A stretch of 64,000 nt of DNA from an uncultured bacterium (GCA_900553895.1 USFB01000003.1:1-64000), one strand, 5' to 3'; positions 1-7,876 are shown, counted from the first letter of the stretch. Notes: a model not told the origin generated them from the sequence alone. Numbers and translations: made by a program.

Positions 1-72
1 GTTCAGGATGCTGAATACCTCTTGGCTCCAGGTGCTTATATCTGCAATGGCAAGAAGTTTGTCATCAAGTAA
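1..72 (+). CDS. 3' end of an unidentified gene (partial)
   Basis: Reading frame 1 is open from the window edge to a TAA at 70-72 and encodes 23 residues ending in NGKKFVIK. It is cut off by the window start, so no family can be assigned. It belongs to the same GC-richer block as the next two genes. Confidence 0.4.
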   Translation, partial: VQDAEYLLAPGAYICNGKKFVIK

Positions 73-227
73 TTCAACTTCCGTACATACGAAAGTTTAG
101 TTAAGTAAAATGTAAATATATTTTATGTTTAGTTAATTGTTTTTTTAAAAGTACTATTATTAAAAAATGGGGATTTTTCCGCTGTCAGCCGGATAACTAC
201 CCTGAAAGGTGCTTTAAATTATCTTTT

Positions 228-1244
228 ATGATTTCTATCAGCCTCTGTATGATTGTAAAAAATGAAGAACGGATCCTGGCAAGATGTCTGGACAGCGTAA
301 AAGATCTGGTGGATGAGATCATCGTCGTGGATACCGGCTCTGCGGATGCGACCAGACAAATCGCACAGATATACACGGATCGGGTTTATGATTTTACATG
401 GATCGATGATTTCAGTGCAGCGAGGAATTTTGCTTTTTCCAAGGCAACTTGTGAGTATATTTATTCCGCAGATGCGGATGAGGTTCTCTCGGAAGAGAAC
501 CGGGCAAGGTTTCAGGTGTTAAAAGAAACGCTTCTGCCCGAAATTGAAATTGTACAGATGAAATACGGCAACCAGCTGCAGAATGGCACGGTATATAATT
601 TTGATGAGGAATATCGTCCGAAACTATTCCGGAGACTGCGAAGCTTCGTATGGGAGGAGCCAATCCATGAGATGATCCGGTTGGAGCCGGTGATCTATGA
701 CAGTGATATTGTCATTACGCATATGCCGGAGCAGAATCATGCAGGCAGGGATATTGCCAATTTCCGTAAACAGATCGCAGCAGGAAGACAGCTTTCCAGA
801 AGGCTGTACGGAATGTATGCAAGAGAATTGTTCCTGAGTGGAGCGGACAGGGATTTCCTCGAGGCAGAGAACTATTTTCAGACGCAGGTGGCTTCACCGG
901 ACAGAAGCGGAGATGAGATCACGGAAGGCTGTTGTGTGGCAGCAAAAGCGGCAAGACTGCGGGGAGATGCGGTGAGCTTTTTCAAATACACCTCGAAGGT
1001 GATCGCCGGAGACGGCTGCTCGGAGATCTGCTGCGAATTGGGGCATTTCTACGAAACATCCGGGGACTTGGAGGAAGCGGTCATCTGGTATTACAATGCG
1101 GTATATGAAACGCAGCCGGTACTGGCACTAAGGACTTCCGGGGCAGAACCCCTGGAGGGACTGGTCCGATGCTATGATCGCCTGGGACTTTCGGAACAGG
1201 CAGCAAGCTATCGGGAAGAGCTGAACAGCAGGAGTGAGGAGTGA
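228..1244 (+). CDS. Family 2 glycosyltransferase with TPR-like C-terminus
   Basis: The protein has 338 residues. Its GT-A fold N-terminus shows MIVKNE (8-13), the nucleotide-binding strand ending in VVDTGS (33-38) and the metal-binding DAD (82-84). The C-terminal half is helical and repetitive, as in the clostridial glycosyltransferases that carry TPR repeats. It probably transfers a sugar from a nucleotide donor to a peptide or surface acceptor. No good ribosome binding site precedes the ATG. Base composition is high in G+C: the 60 bases from 901 hold 33 G or C, against 15 in the 60 bases from 38041. This suggests a different source genome from the rest of the window. Confidence 0.8.
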   Translation: MISISLCMIVKNEERILARCLDSVKDLVDEIIVVDTGSADATRQIAQIYTDRVYDFTWIDDFSAARNFAFSKATCEYIYSADADEVLSEENRARFQVLKETLLPEIEIVQMKYGNQLQNGTVYNFDEEYRPKLFRRLRSFVWEEPIHEMIRLEPVIYDSDIVITHMPEQNHAGRDIANFRKQIAAGRQLSRRLYGMYARELFLSGADRDFLEAENYFQTQVASPDRSGDEITEGCCVAAKAARLRGDAVSFFKYTSKVIAGDGCSEICCELGHFYETSGDLEEAVIWYYNAVYETQPVLALRTSGAEPLEGLVRCYDRLGLSEQAASYREELNSRSEE

Positions 1245-1248
1245 AATT

Positions 1249-2310
1249 ATGAAATGGGAAGAAAATGTACGTAAGGTAGTTCCTTATGTGGCAGGGGAAC
1301 AGCCGAACCGGGCCAATATGATCAAATTAAATACAAATGAATGCCCGTATCCTCCCGCACCCGGAGTGCGGAAAGCGGCGGAAAATATGGAGAGTGCAGC
1401 ACTCAGATTATATCCGGATTCAAATGCCCAGCCGCTGGTGGATGCCCTGGCAGCATATTATGATGTAAAACCGGAGCAGGTATTCGTGGGAGTCGGTTCG
1501 GACGATGTATTGTCTATGGCCTTTATGACTTTTTTTAACAGTGGTAAGCCGATTCTGTTCCCGGACGTCACCTATTCCTTTTATGATGTATGGGCAGATC
1601 TGTACCGGATCCCATATCGCACCTGTGCACTGGATGAAAACTGGCATATCCATCCGGAAGATTATAAACAGCCTAACGGCGGTGTCATCTTCCCGAATCC
1701 CAACGCTCCTACCGGCGTAGAGGAATCTCTTGAAACAGTTGAGGAGATCCTGCAGGCAAATCCGGATGTGGTAGTGATCGTGGACGAGGCTTATGTGGAT
1801 TTCGGTGGCAAAAGTGCACTGCCGTTGCTTAAAAAATACGAAAATCTGTTGGTCGTTCAGACGTTTTCCAAGTCCAGAGCTATGGCGGGAATGCGTATCG
1901 GCTTCTGCATCGGCAACGAGAAACTGATCCACTATCTGAATGACGTGAAGTTTTCCTTTAACTCCTACACCATGAACCTGCCTTCGCAGGTAATGGGCGT
2001 GGAAGCAGTGAAGGATGATGCTTATTTTAAAGCAACCACGGCTAAAATTATAGCTACGAGAGAACGGGTGAAAAAGGAACTGACAGAGCTGGGATTTACT
2101 TTTCCGGATTCCCGGGCCAATTTTATATTTGCCTCCCATAAGGAAGTTCCGGCAGAAGAATTGTTCCAGGTGCTTCGCGGGGCGGATATTTATGTCAGAC
2201 ACTGGAACAAACCCCGCATTTCCAACTCTCTGCGTATCACGGTCGGTACGGATGAGGAAATGGACCGTCTGATCGCATTTTTGAAGGAATACCTTCAGAA
2301 GCGGGCATAA
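1249..2310 (+). CDS. hisC: Histidinol-phosphate aminotransferase-like (class I/II PLP aminotransferase)
   Basis: The protein has 353 residues, the normal length for HisC. It shows the substrate/PLP region NTNECPYPPAP near residue 28, FPNPNAPTG, the PLP-contacting VDEAYVDF strand and the Schiff-base lysine region QTFSKSRAMAG. HisC converts histidinol phosphate and 2-oxoglutarate to imidazole acetol phosphate and glutamate. A stand-alone copy beside a glycosyltransferase can also serve other amino acids, so the exact substrate is inferred. The start at 1249 was chosen because GAGGAG lies 8 bases upstream; it overlaps nothing. Codon usage matches the preceding gene and differs from everything downstream. 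Confidence 0.85.
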   Translation: MKWEENVRKVVPYVAGEQPNRANMIKLNTNECPYPPAPGVRKAAENMESAALRLYPDSNAQPLVDALAAYYDVKPEQVFVGVGSDDVLSMAFMTFFNSGKPILFPDVTYSFYDVWADLYRIPYRTCALDENWHIHPEDYKQPNGGVIFPNPNAPTGVEESLETVEEILQANPDVVVIVDEAYVDFGGKSALPLLKKYENLLVVQTFSKSRAMAGMRIGFCIGNEKLIHYLNDVKFSFNSYTMNLPSQVMGVEAVKDDAYFKATTAKIIATRERVKKELTELGFTFPDSRANFIFASHKEVPAEELFQVLRGADIYVRHWNKPRISNSLRITVGTDEEMDRLIAFLKEYLQKRA

Positions 2311-2349
2311 TGAAAAAAGTAGAATGAAAAATTAAAAGAATTGGAGTAA

Positions 2350-3081
2350 ACACATGTTAAAAAAATATTTGATGATTTTATCACTAATATTTTAAACAAA
2401 AGACCATCTCAAGGCAAAAACCTCAAAGGCTTATCACCTGATGAATTGTTTAATCAAGAATTCACAGAAATTATTACACCATCTAAAGATGCTTTGAAAC
2501 TATTCTGCATGAGAACATCACGCAATTTCACAATCGGAAGAAACGGAATCAAAGACAATTCTTTAGGTATAACTTACTGGAATGATTGGCTAATCAGCTA
2601 TACAGGTGAAAAAGTTTACTTGAGGCGTGATATCAAAAACTACAAAGAAGCTTGGGTATTCAAGTTAGATAATGATGAATTTATCGGAAAAGTTTCTGCC
2701 GTTAAAGCCGTTGCCGCATTACACGCTGATAAAATTTCGAAAGAAGAATTCAAAGAAGCAATGTCGATAAAAAAACGTAATCTCAAAATTGCTAAAGAAT
2801 ACATTAAACAAACAAGAGAAATTTCACTTGAAGAACAATGTGAAAACTACAAATATGCTTATGCAACTCTTGAAAAAGAATACAATAAGCCACAAATTTC
2901 AAAAATGGCTAATACAAATATGGACAAAGCCGTTCGTAAGAATAAGGAGATGGAGTCTCGTGGAACACAAGATTTGTCAATGTTTCTGGCAGAATCCAAA
3001 GTACAAGAGCATCCTCTGTATTTATTTGAAACTGACAAAATCATTGAAGAAAAAATGAAGGAGGTTGCTAATGGATATTAA
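2350..3081 (+). pseudogene. MuA-type phage transposase, 5'-truncated (C-terminal part only)
   Basis: The frame is open from the stop at 2347-2349 to TAA at 3079-3081. It encodes the end of the catalytic core (KKIFDDFITNILNKRP, LSPDELF) and the beta-barrel domain (RNFTIGRNGI, then GITYWNDWLISY) typical of Mu transposases. The N-terminal DNA-binding domains and at least the first catalytic aspartates are absent, because the gene abuts the GC-rich block near 2357. The only in-frame start nearby is a TTG at 2446 without support. In Mu this protein synapses the phage ends and catalyses strand transfer. The stop overlaps the ribosome binding region of the MuB gene, as in a translationally coupled pair. 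Confidence 0.85.
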
Positions 3082-3949
3082 AACCGAATTACGCTCTCTG
3101 ATGGAAGCAAAAGGCTTTAGTATGGGCTTTGTATCAACTGCAACAGGAATTGCAAAATCTACAATAAGTATGTGGATGAACGATACCTATAAAGGAAAAA
3201 TTGATAAAATTAATGACAAAATTAATAATTTTATCCAACGTGAAAAAGAACGCTCTTTGAACGAAGAATTACCTTTTGTTGATACATCAATTGTAGGCTA
3301 CATCACAGAAATCGGACGTGTTTGCCATACAACAGGCGGTATCGGAGTTTGTGTAGGTAAAGCAGGACTCGGTAAAACCGTAGCGGTAAAAAATTATACA
3401 AAAGAATTCTTGGATTCAATCCTAATAGAAAGCGATTCCGGCTATACAGCTAAATCACTTCTACTTGAGATTCACAAGCGTTTAGGATTAAGTTCTAAAG
3501 GCTCAGTCTACGATTTGATGGGTGAAGTAGTTAACAAATTAAATAATTCAGGCAGATTACTGATTATTGATGAGGCTGAAAATTTACCATACCGAGCATT
3601 AGAAATTGCTCGCAGAATCCACGACAAAACAGGTATCGGAGTCTTATTGGTTGGTAGAAATATTTTGTACGAAAACTTGAGAGGATACAAAAATCAATAT
3701 GACCAACTTTATTCAAGAGTTAAATACTTTAAATCATTAAGCAGACTGATGTTGAGCGATGTTATTGATTTATTAAAAGCATCAAATCAGAATCCTGCTC
3801 TAGCTGATTCATATTTAAAATATTCAGATGGTAATACAAGAAAATTAGACCATTTGATATCTCACAGCATCAGCATTGCCCACGTAAACGGTAAGGCTGA
3901 GGTCGATGATGTTGTGATTAAAAAGACTTCTGAGTTATTGATGGCATAG
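3071..3949 (+). CDS. MuB-type AAA+ target-capture ATPase
   Basis: The protein has 292 residues. An N-terminal helix-turn-helix-like region (about 15-40) precedes an AAA ATPase with Walker A GKAGLGKT (96-103) and Walker B LLIIDEAEN (about 163-171). In Mu, MuB polymerises on DNA, delivers the target to the transpososome and gives target immunity. The start at 3071 is preceded by AAGGAGG with 6-7 bases spacing, which makes it better than an upstream TTG. It directly follows the truncated transposase gene, the standard Mu order. Confidence 0.9.
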   Translation: MDIKTELRSLMEAKGFSMGFVSTATGIAKSTISMWMNDTYKGKIDKINDKINNFIQREKERSLNEELPFVDTSIVGYITEIGRVCHTTGGIGVCVGKAGLGKTVAVKNYTKEFLDSILIESDSGYTAKSLLLEIHKRLGLSSKGSVYDLMGEVVNKLNNSGRLLIIDEAENLPYRALEIARRIHDKTGIGVLLVGRNILYENLRGYKNQYDQLYSRVKYFKSLSRLMLSDVIDLLKASNQNPALADSYLKYSDGNTRKLDHLISHSISIAHVNGKAEVDDVVIKKTSELLMA

Positions 3950-3961
3950 GGGGAAATAAGT

Positions 3962-4123
3962 ATGAAATTAAAGGTTTTGGAATTCCGACTCGAAACTTGG
4001 TTATATATTTTAATAATATTCCTCGCCATTTTTAACTTGGGAGTTCAGTTTGGAATAATACAAGGCAAGCAATTGCTAAAACAAGAATTGGAGTCAAATT
4101 ATGGTATCATCATTCCAAATTAA
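3962..4123 (+). CDS. Small single-pass membrane protein
   Basis: This 53-residue ORF has a good ribosome binding site (AGGGGG) and starts 12 bases after MuB. Residues about 14-34 are a hydrophobic helix (WLYILIIFLAIFNLGVQF), followed by a charged tail. Its end overlaps the start of the GemA gene. The function is unknown. Its place in the early operon suggests a role during lysogeny or early lytic growth. Confidence 0.7.
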   Translation: MKLKVLEFRLETWLYILIIFLAIFNLGVQFGIIQGKQLLKQELESNYGIIIPN

Positions 4124-4535
4124 GAAAATCCACACCCTCAAAAATTTGTTGAGTATTAATAACGATTTGTACATCGATATGCTTATGAGTTTTGGTGTTC
4201 AATCCTCTAAAAATCTGACATTTACCGAAGCTAATATCTTGTTGGAAATTTTGGAAGAAAAAGCGGTTGCTCAAAACCTATGGGTTAAGCAGCCTAAAAA
4301 ATACGAATCACTAAAACGCAACGAAAATATGGCATCAAGCGCACAACTTAGAATGATAGAAAGTCTTTGGCGTGAAATTGCCTACATCAACAATGACAAA
4401 TTTTCTAAAAGCTCATTGAGAAAATTTTTGAAAAACAAATTTAAAATTGACGACATAATGTTCCTGACTAAAACAAAAGCTACTAAAGTTATTCAAGGCA
4501 TTATGGCGATTAAAAAAAGTATAAAAAAGGTGTAG
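4101..4535 (+). CDS. GemA/gp16-like early regulatory protein
   Basis: The protein has 144 residues. The second half, from MASSAQLRMIESLWREI (about residue 76) to the end, matches the GemA/DUF1018 family of Mu-like phages. In Mu, GemA alters host gene expression and supercoiling and helps synchronise infection. The start ATG has GGAG eight bases upstream and overlaps the 3' end of the small membrane-protein gene by 23 bases, suggesting coupling. Confidence 0.8.
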   Translation: MVSSFQIKKIHTLKNLLSINNDLYIDMLMSFGVQSSKNLTFTEANILLEILEEKAVAQNLWVKQPKKYESLKRNENMASSAQLRMIESLWREIAYINNDKFSKSSLRKFLKNKFKIDDIMFLTKTKATKVIQGIMAIKKSIKKV

Positions 4536-4573
4536 CTACCCTTTGAAAAATAGAAAAAAAGAAGGAGAAAACA

Positions 4574-4879
4574 ATGGAGATGACAATGGTAGAAAACAAC
4601 AAAATGGGAAATCAGTTCTTTGGTGAAATCGAAACAGAAGAAAAGGAAACAAAAACTAAAGAACAAAGCTTTTTAGAAGAAATCCAAAATATGGCTAACA
4701 AAGCAGAAGATGCTTTAGCACAAGCAACTTTTCAATTAGGACAAGCGACTCTTGACCCCGATAAATGGAGCGAAAGAAATGTAAAAACACTTGAATGTAA
4801 CATTTTGAAAGCAAAAGTAAAATTGCTTGATGACATATCATCAATTTTTATTGATATGTTTAATCCTGAAATTGCGTAG
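4574..4879 (+). CDS. Small acidic early phage protein
   Basis: This 101-residue, Glu/Lys-rich and probably helical protein has a good ribosome binding site (GAAGGAG). I recognise no family. It lies between the GemA-like and Mor-like genes, where Mu-like phages keep small accessory early genes. A structured inverted-repeat element begins 27 bases after its stop. Confidence 0.65.
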   Translation: MEMTMVENNKMGNQFFGEIETEEKETKTKEQSFLEEIQNMANKAEDALAQATFQLGQATLDPDKWSERNVKTLECNILKAKVKLLDDISSIFIDMFNPEIA

Positions 4880-4903
4880 GTCGAAACGGTTGGCTATCTT
4901 CTT

Positions 4904-4957
4904 GGTTGCCGGCGTTAAACGGGTATCGCTCACGCTTTCACCCTCTGCCGGCAATCC
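4904..4957 (-). ncRNA. Structured repeat element, copy A
   Basis: An 8-bp perfect stem, TTGCCGGC (4906-4913) with GCCGGCAA (4947-4954), encloses a conserved core. Read on the minus strand, the core is AGAGGGTGAAAGCG, then AGCGATACCCGTTTAA. An inner GGGT/ACCC helix is possible. It is homologous to copy B (9538-9591) and copy C (34378-34429). Compared with copy B, one stem base pair changes C-G to U-A on both arms, which favours a folded RNA or a protein-bound cruciform. It sits in the leader of the Mor-like gene, in antisense orientation to that gene. Confidence 0.6.
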
Positions 4958-5019
4958 GCCAAGCTGACCGTCTTAGAGTAAGGCTCTAACTGATGAGACC
5001 AAATTAGAAGAGGACTGAT

Positions 5020-5322
5020 ATGGATTACAAACCTTGGATGGATTCTATAACTGTTGAAGATTTACCGAATGACGATTTAAAATTCGTTGCGGTAAATGCA
5101 GGAATGAGATGTGCATTAACCCTAATTTTGAGCGTACCGGGGCTTACCGTTAGCATACCTCGGAATGCTTTAAAACTGGTAAAAGAACGTCATATTTTAA
5201 ACGAATATGACGGTACAAAATTTTCGTTAAACAAATTAGCCGTTGAATGCGAAGTTTCGCAAAGGCACGTTTACAAAATCCTTGAACGGCATTTAAGTTC
5301 TACATCTACCCCAAACTCCTAA
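5020..5322 (+). CDS. Mor/C-like transcription activator
   Basis: The protein has 100 residues. The C-terminal half reads NEYDGTKFSLNKLAVE followed by SQRHVYKILER, the helix-turn-helix of the Mor family, and the N-terminal part forms the helical dimerisation region. In Mu, Mor activates the middle promoter and C the late promoters, by binding dyad sites upstream of the -35 region. Its ATG has AGAAGAGG upstream. A strong terminator follows the gene. I infer that it is the best candidate to bind the dyad operators found at 5.8-9.7 kb. Confidence 0.75.
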   Translation: MDYKPWMDSITVEDLPNDDLKFVAVNAGMRCALTLILSVPGLTVSIPRNALKLVKERHILNEYDGTKFSLNKLAVECEVSQRHVYKILERHLSSTSTPNS

Positions 5323-5355
5323 AACAGTGTATGTCTGTAAATTACATCGTTTCCC

Positions 5356-5381
5356 ACTCCGGCAGATGCCGGAGTTTTTTT
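5356..5381 (+). terminator. Rho-independent terminator of the early operon
   Basis: A 9-bp perfect stem, ACTCCGGCA with TGCCGGAGT, has a 2-base spacer and is followed by seven T on the plus strand. It closes the rightward early operon after the Mor-like gene. The T run ends exactly where the convergent 55-residue gene stops. Confidence 0.85.
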
Positions 5382-5547
5382 ATTTGTTTTTTAATTTTTC
5401 GATTTCGGCTTGTAATTCTTTTATATACAAAGCCGCTCCGCCTAAAATATTTCTACAATTAGTATAACCATAAGTTTCGTATATATTGCCTTCTTCAGTA
5501 ATGCCGACTATATATTTACCTTTTTGAAATAATATTTTTTCTGTCAT
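5380..5547 (-). CDS. 55-residue orphan phage protein
   Basis: A small ORF with a strong ribosome binding site (AAGGAGG). It encodes a beta-rich N-terminus (KYIVGITEEGNIYE) and a short C-terminal coiled coil (LYIKELQAEIEKLKNK). It lies 10 bases after the next upstream gene on the same strand, so it is probably co-transcribed from the module at 5832-5895. Function unknown. Confidence 0.65.
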   Translation of the reverse strand: MTEKILFQKGKYIVGITEEGNIYETYGYTNCRNILGGAALYIKELQAEIEKLKNK

Positions 5548-5557
5548 ATTTACCTCC

Positions 5558-5800
5558 TTATGCTTTTAATCCTAATTTTTCAAGTTCTTCATTTTCTAAG
5601 TTTTCAATAGCTGTTATTAAATCCATTGCGATATTGTATTTTTTGCCATTTTCATCAACGCAGGTTGCAAATGGGATATTGCCATCTGCATAAACATTTG
5701 TCCAAGTGTAAAGTACAATTCCAATTTTTTGTGTGTTCCAATTTAAAACCTTTGTTCCAAATAATGTTCTGTCTAAATCTTTTAAATTTTCTAATGTCAT
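5558..5800 (-). CDS. 80-residue orphan phage protein
   Basis: A small soluble protein with a tryptophan- and aromatic-rich middle (NWNTQKIGIVLYTW) and an acidic helical C-terminus. AAAGGA precedes the ATG. It is the first gene behind promoter module 1. No family recognised. Its position in a multi-promoter accessory region of a phage makes a host-takeover or anti-defence role possible, but nothing in the sequence shows it. Confidence 0.6.
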   Translation of the reverse strand: MTLENLKDLDRTLFGTKVLNWNTQKIGIVLYTWTNVYADGNIPFATCVDENGKKYNIAMDLITAIENLENEELEKLGLKA

Positions 5801-5831
5801 AATTTTGTCCTTTCTGTTTATTTACATTGAC

Positions 5832-5895
5832 ATTAATCGAATAGATGCAACGACTATTCAAGTCTATTGCACCTGTTTCGTATCATTCGGACACA
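5832..5895 (-). promoter_or_regulatory. Promoter/operator module 1
   Basis: Read on the minus strand: the operator TGTGTCCGAATGATAC, 18 bases, a -35-like TTGAAT, exactly 17 bases, then GATTAAT as -10. The predicted start lies about 30 bases before the ATG at 5800. It is one of seven modules with invariant 17-base -35/-10 spacing. Confidence 0.75.
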
Positions 5896-5897
5896 TT

Positions 5898-6254
5898 CTA
5901 AATTTCGATTTTAACGGCATTTATAAGTTCGTAGTTATTAGTTCCACAAGCATAAAATCTACTTGTTACTTGAGTTAATCCTGCTAGTTTTGCTCCTTGC
6001 TTTTCAAATTCAGCTAATATATCAATCAAACTTGCAAACCTAGATGATATAGTAATTTCTTTCAAACCAAACTCTTTGCAATTTTTGATTATGCCTTCAA
6101 CATCGCTTTCCCATATAACATCTTCAAAATCTAAATTTTCGTTTGTTGTTTCTTGAGTTCTAATGTATGCCCAGTAAAAAGTTCTGTTAATTCCGACATC
6201 TTCAAGTAATACATTCATATTTTTAACTTTTTCAATTTTATCGATTGTTTTCAT
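5898..6254 (-). CDS. 118-residue orphan phage protein
   Basis: A mixed alpha/beta protein with a repeated pattern of hydrophobic strands (FGLKEITISSRFASLIDILA, then GAKLAGLTQVTS). The family looks like an uncharacterised one from gut mobile elements, which I cannot name with confidence. An ATG at 6290 gives 12 more residues but has no ribosome binding site. I prefer 6254, which follows the preceding stop and has AAGTGG upstream. Confidence 0.6.
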   Translation of the reverse strand: MKTIDKIEKVKNMNVLLEDVGINRTFYWAYIRTQETTNENLDFEDVIWESDVEGIIKNCKEFGLKEITISSRFASLIDILAEFEKQGAKLAGLTQVTSRFYACGTNNYELINAVKIEI

Positions 6255-6267
6255 TTTTGTTAGCCAC

Positions 6268-6492
6268 TTATCTGTTTGCTTTTGTACCATCTGAGAATGT
6301 TAATTCTTTTACTAATAAATCCCCGCTTGACGAATCTCTTGAGTATTTGATACTTTTAAATCCGTTTTCATCGCTAAATGCAAATCCTCCAACTGATTCA
6401 AAAGCGATTCCATACTTTTTAGAAATTTTTTCTAATTCAGTAATAAATTTTTGGTAATTACGTTCTTCTTTTTCTTCTAAATAAATGCCCAT
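6268..6492 (-). CDS. 74-residue orphan phage protein
   Basis: A small protein with a charged helical N-terminus and a Gly/Ser-containing beta-type C-terminus (GGFAFSDENGFKSIKYSRD). AAAGGA precedes the ATG. First gene behind promoter module 2. No family recognised. Confidence 0.6.
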   Translation of the reverse strand: MGIYLEEKEERNYQKFITELEKISKKYGIAFESVGGFAFSDENGFKSIKYSRDSSSGDLLVKELTFSDGTKANR

Positions 6493-6527
6493 CGTTTTGT
6501 CCTTTCGTTGTTTTGTTTTACATACAC

Positions 6528-6590
6528 ATTAATCACTTTGAATGAGTTTCATATCAACTCATTCAAAGGGTTTTGTATCATTCGGACACA
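6528..6590 (-). promoter_or_regulatory. Promoter/operator module 2
   Basis: Operator TGTGTCCGAATGATAC (6575-6590), 17 bases, TTGATA (6552-6557), 17 bases, GATTAAT (6528-6534), all on the minus strand. The bases from inside the operator spacer to just before -10 also form a 12-bp perfect inverted repeat around the -35 hexamer, unlike in most sister copies. Confidence 0.8.
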
Positions 6591-6591
6591 A

Positions 6592-6870
6592 TTAATTAAT
6601 ATCTTCGAACGGTGTTAAAACGGTTTTTGAAGTTCTACTTTTAAATGTTTTTTTAATCGCCTCTAAAGCTTCCTCTTTTGTATCAAAATCATCAGTTGTC
6701 GAATATTCATCTGAATTGCCGGAATAATCTAAAAAGTAAACGTATCCGTAAAATTTATTTTTTACATTTTCGTCTCGGTATTCACTATGTAAAATCTCAT
6801 AATAACCTTTGGCTAATAATGTTGCATCACCTGATAAAATCGGTTTTTCAAAATCTTTGTCTTTTGCCAT
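6592..6870 (-). CDS. 92-residue orphan phage protein
   Basis: The sequence is aromatic-rich (YGYVYFLDYSGNSDEYST) and followed by a basic C-terminus. The pattern resembles small phage proteins with a beta-hairpin core, but no family is recognised. It is alone behind promoter module 3 and its stop is two bases from the operator of module 2. Confidence 0.6.
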   Translation of the reverse strand: MAKDKDFEKPILSGDATLLAKGYYEILHSEYRDENVKNKFYGYVYFLDYSGNSDEYSTTDDFDTKEEALEAIKKTFKSRTSKTVLTPFEDIN

Positions 6871-6905
6871 AATATTTAGATCCTTTTGTTATGTATCACA
6901 CCTGT

Positions 6906-6968
6906 ATTAATCACTCTTAATCTATGACATATCAACTCATTTGAATCCTTTTGTATCATTCGGACACA
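6906..6968 (-). promoter_or_regulatory. Promoter/operator module 3
   Basis: Operator TGTGTCCGAATGATAC (6953-6968), 17 bases, TTGATA (6930-6935), 17 bases, GATTAAT (6906-6912) on the minus strand. The dyad around the -35 seen in module 2 is weak here, which argues that the operator and hexamers, not a hairpin, are what is conserved. Confidence 0.8.
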
Positions 6969-6969
6969 T

Positions 6970-7224
6970 TTATTGAATTCTATCGATGTACCATTCTGAT
7001 TGAACAAAATTATTGAAATTCCAACGCAGGTCGTTATAAAAATCTGCATGATAATCGGTATTCATCGTCATAAACGGTGGCATTAACATATTTTTTTGTT
7101 TTTGGTGATTTGAGTAAATTTGAATAGCACAAGCTAATTCATTTTTGAATTTCACTTTAAATTTATCTAAGCTTAATTCTTGCTTTTCATCGTATTTTCG
7201 CCTATTGCGTATAATTATTTTCAT
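6970..7224 (-). CDS. 84-residue orphan phage protein
   Basis: A basic N-terminus (MKIIIRNRRKYDEKQ) precedes a helical, aromatic-rich body. It follows the 93-residue gene by 26 bases, so it is probably the second gene behind module 4. No family recognised. Confidence 0.55.
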   Translation of the reverse strand: MKIIIRNRRKYDEKQELSLDKFKVKFKNELACAIQIYSNHQKQKNMLMPPFMTMNTDYHADFYNDLRWNFNNFVQSEWYIDRIQ

Positions 7225-7250
7225 AAATTAATCCTTTTTATATAAAACCT

Positions 7251-7532
7251 TTAGATATAATGCCAATTTAGTTTTTCAGTTGTATCTGCGCAAGCCGTAA
7301 CTTCAACTCCAAATTGTTTTTCGATTTTATCCATAATTTTACACATAAGTTTTTCAACTTTTTTGTCTTCGTAATACCAAAACCAGTAAACTAATGTTAT
7401 TTCATTGTCATTTGAAAATCCCCATTTTTTAGGGCGGATGTTTGAAGGCTTGCTGGCGCAGATTTTGTTAATAGCCTTTTCAATTTTTGCTTCCAATTTA
7501 GCTCTTTGTTCTTGTTCTTTTTTTGTTGTCAT
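7251..7532 (-). CDS. 93-residue orphan phage protein
   Basis: A Lys/Glu-rich helical N-terminus is followed by a Trp/Tyr cluster (WGFSNDNEITLVYWFWYYED) and a C-terminal segment with cysteines. AAGGAGACAACATT precedes the ATG. First gene behind promoter module 4. No family recognised. Confidence 0.6.
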   Translation of the reverse strand: MTTKKEQEQRAKLEAKIEKAINKICASKPSNIRPKKWGFSNDNEITLVYWFWYYEDKKVEKLMCKIMDKIEKQFGVEVTACADTTEKLNWHYI

Positions 7533-7566
7533 AATGTTGTCTCCTTATGTTATGTTCTACACCTGT

Positions 7567-7629
7567 ATTAATCACTCTGAATGAATGTCATATCAAGCCA
7601 TTTAAACAGTTTCGTATCATTCGGATACA
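7567..7629 (-). promoter_or_regulatory. Promoter/operator module 4 (perfect operator dyad)
   Basis: Same layout as the sister modules, with TTGATA at 7591-7596 and GATTAAT at 7567-7573. Here the operator is a perfect dyad, GTATC-N5-GATAC; the other copies have GTGTC-N5-GATAC or close to it. This indicates a dimeric DNA-binding protein. Confidence 0.8.
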
Positions 7630-7635
7630 CTAAAA

Positions 7636-7654
7636 GTCGGACTTAAAATCCGAC
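7636..7654 (-). terminator. Terminator after the 67-residue gene
   Basis: The stem GTCGGA/TCCGAC with a 7-base loop is followed by TTTT on the minus strand, just before the operator of module 4. It separates one cassette from the next. Confidence 0.6.
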
Positions 7655-7672
7655 CTTGAATGTGATTAAAAA

Positions 7673-7876
7673 TTAAAATGTTTTTTGTGAAAATAAGTAA
7701 TATGCAAGTTCTGCCGTCAACTTGTTTTCACAAATAAATGCTTCTTGTTCATCGTCGTATTTTATAAACCTTAAATTCTTTAGAACGGCATACTTAATAC
7801 TTTCAAATTCTTCCGTAGTGTAATTTCTTTGAATTTTGTAAATTCTTGCACCTGCTGAAATAATCAATACTATCAT
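7673..7876 (-). CDS. 67-residue orphan phage protein
   Basis: A short hydrophobic N-terminus (MIVLIISAGARIYKI) is followed by a compact alpha/beta body. AAAGGAGC precedes the ATG. It has its own promoter (module 5) and terminator. Function unknown; the N-terminus is too short to call a membrane anchor. Confidence 0.6.
   Translation of the reverse strand: MIVLIISAGARIYKIQRNYTTEEFESIKYAVLKNLRFIKYDDEQEAFICENKLTAELAYYLFSQKTF

Noticed and set aside
1420..2202. 260-residue open frame on the minus strand over hisC
   Set aside because: It lies wholly antisense to a clear aminotransferase gene, has no recognisable family and no ribosome binding site; it is a shadow.
4970..5010. Possible type III hammerhead ribozyme: GUC, hairpin TTAGAG/CTCTAA, then CUGAUGA
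   Set aside because: The required GAAA and stems II and III are missing; only the left half of the core matches. The hairpin may still matter in the leader of the Mor-like gene.
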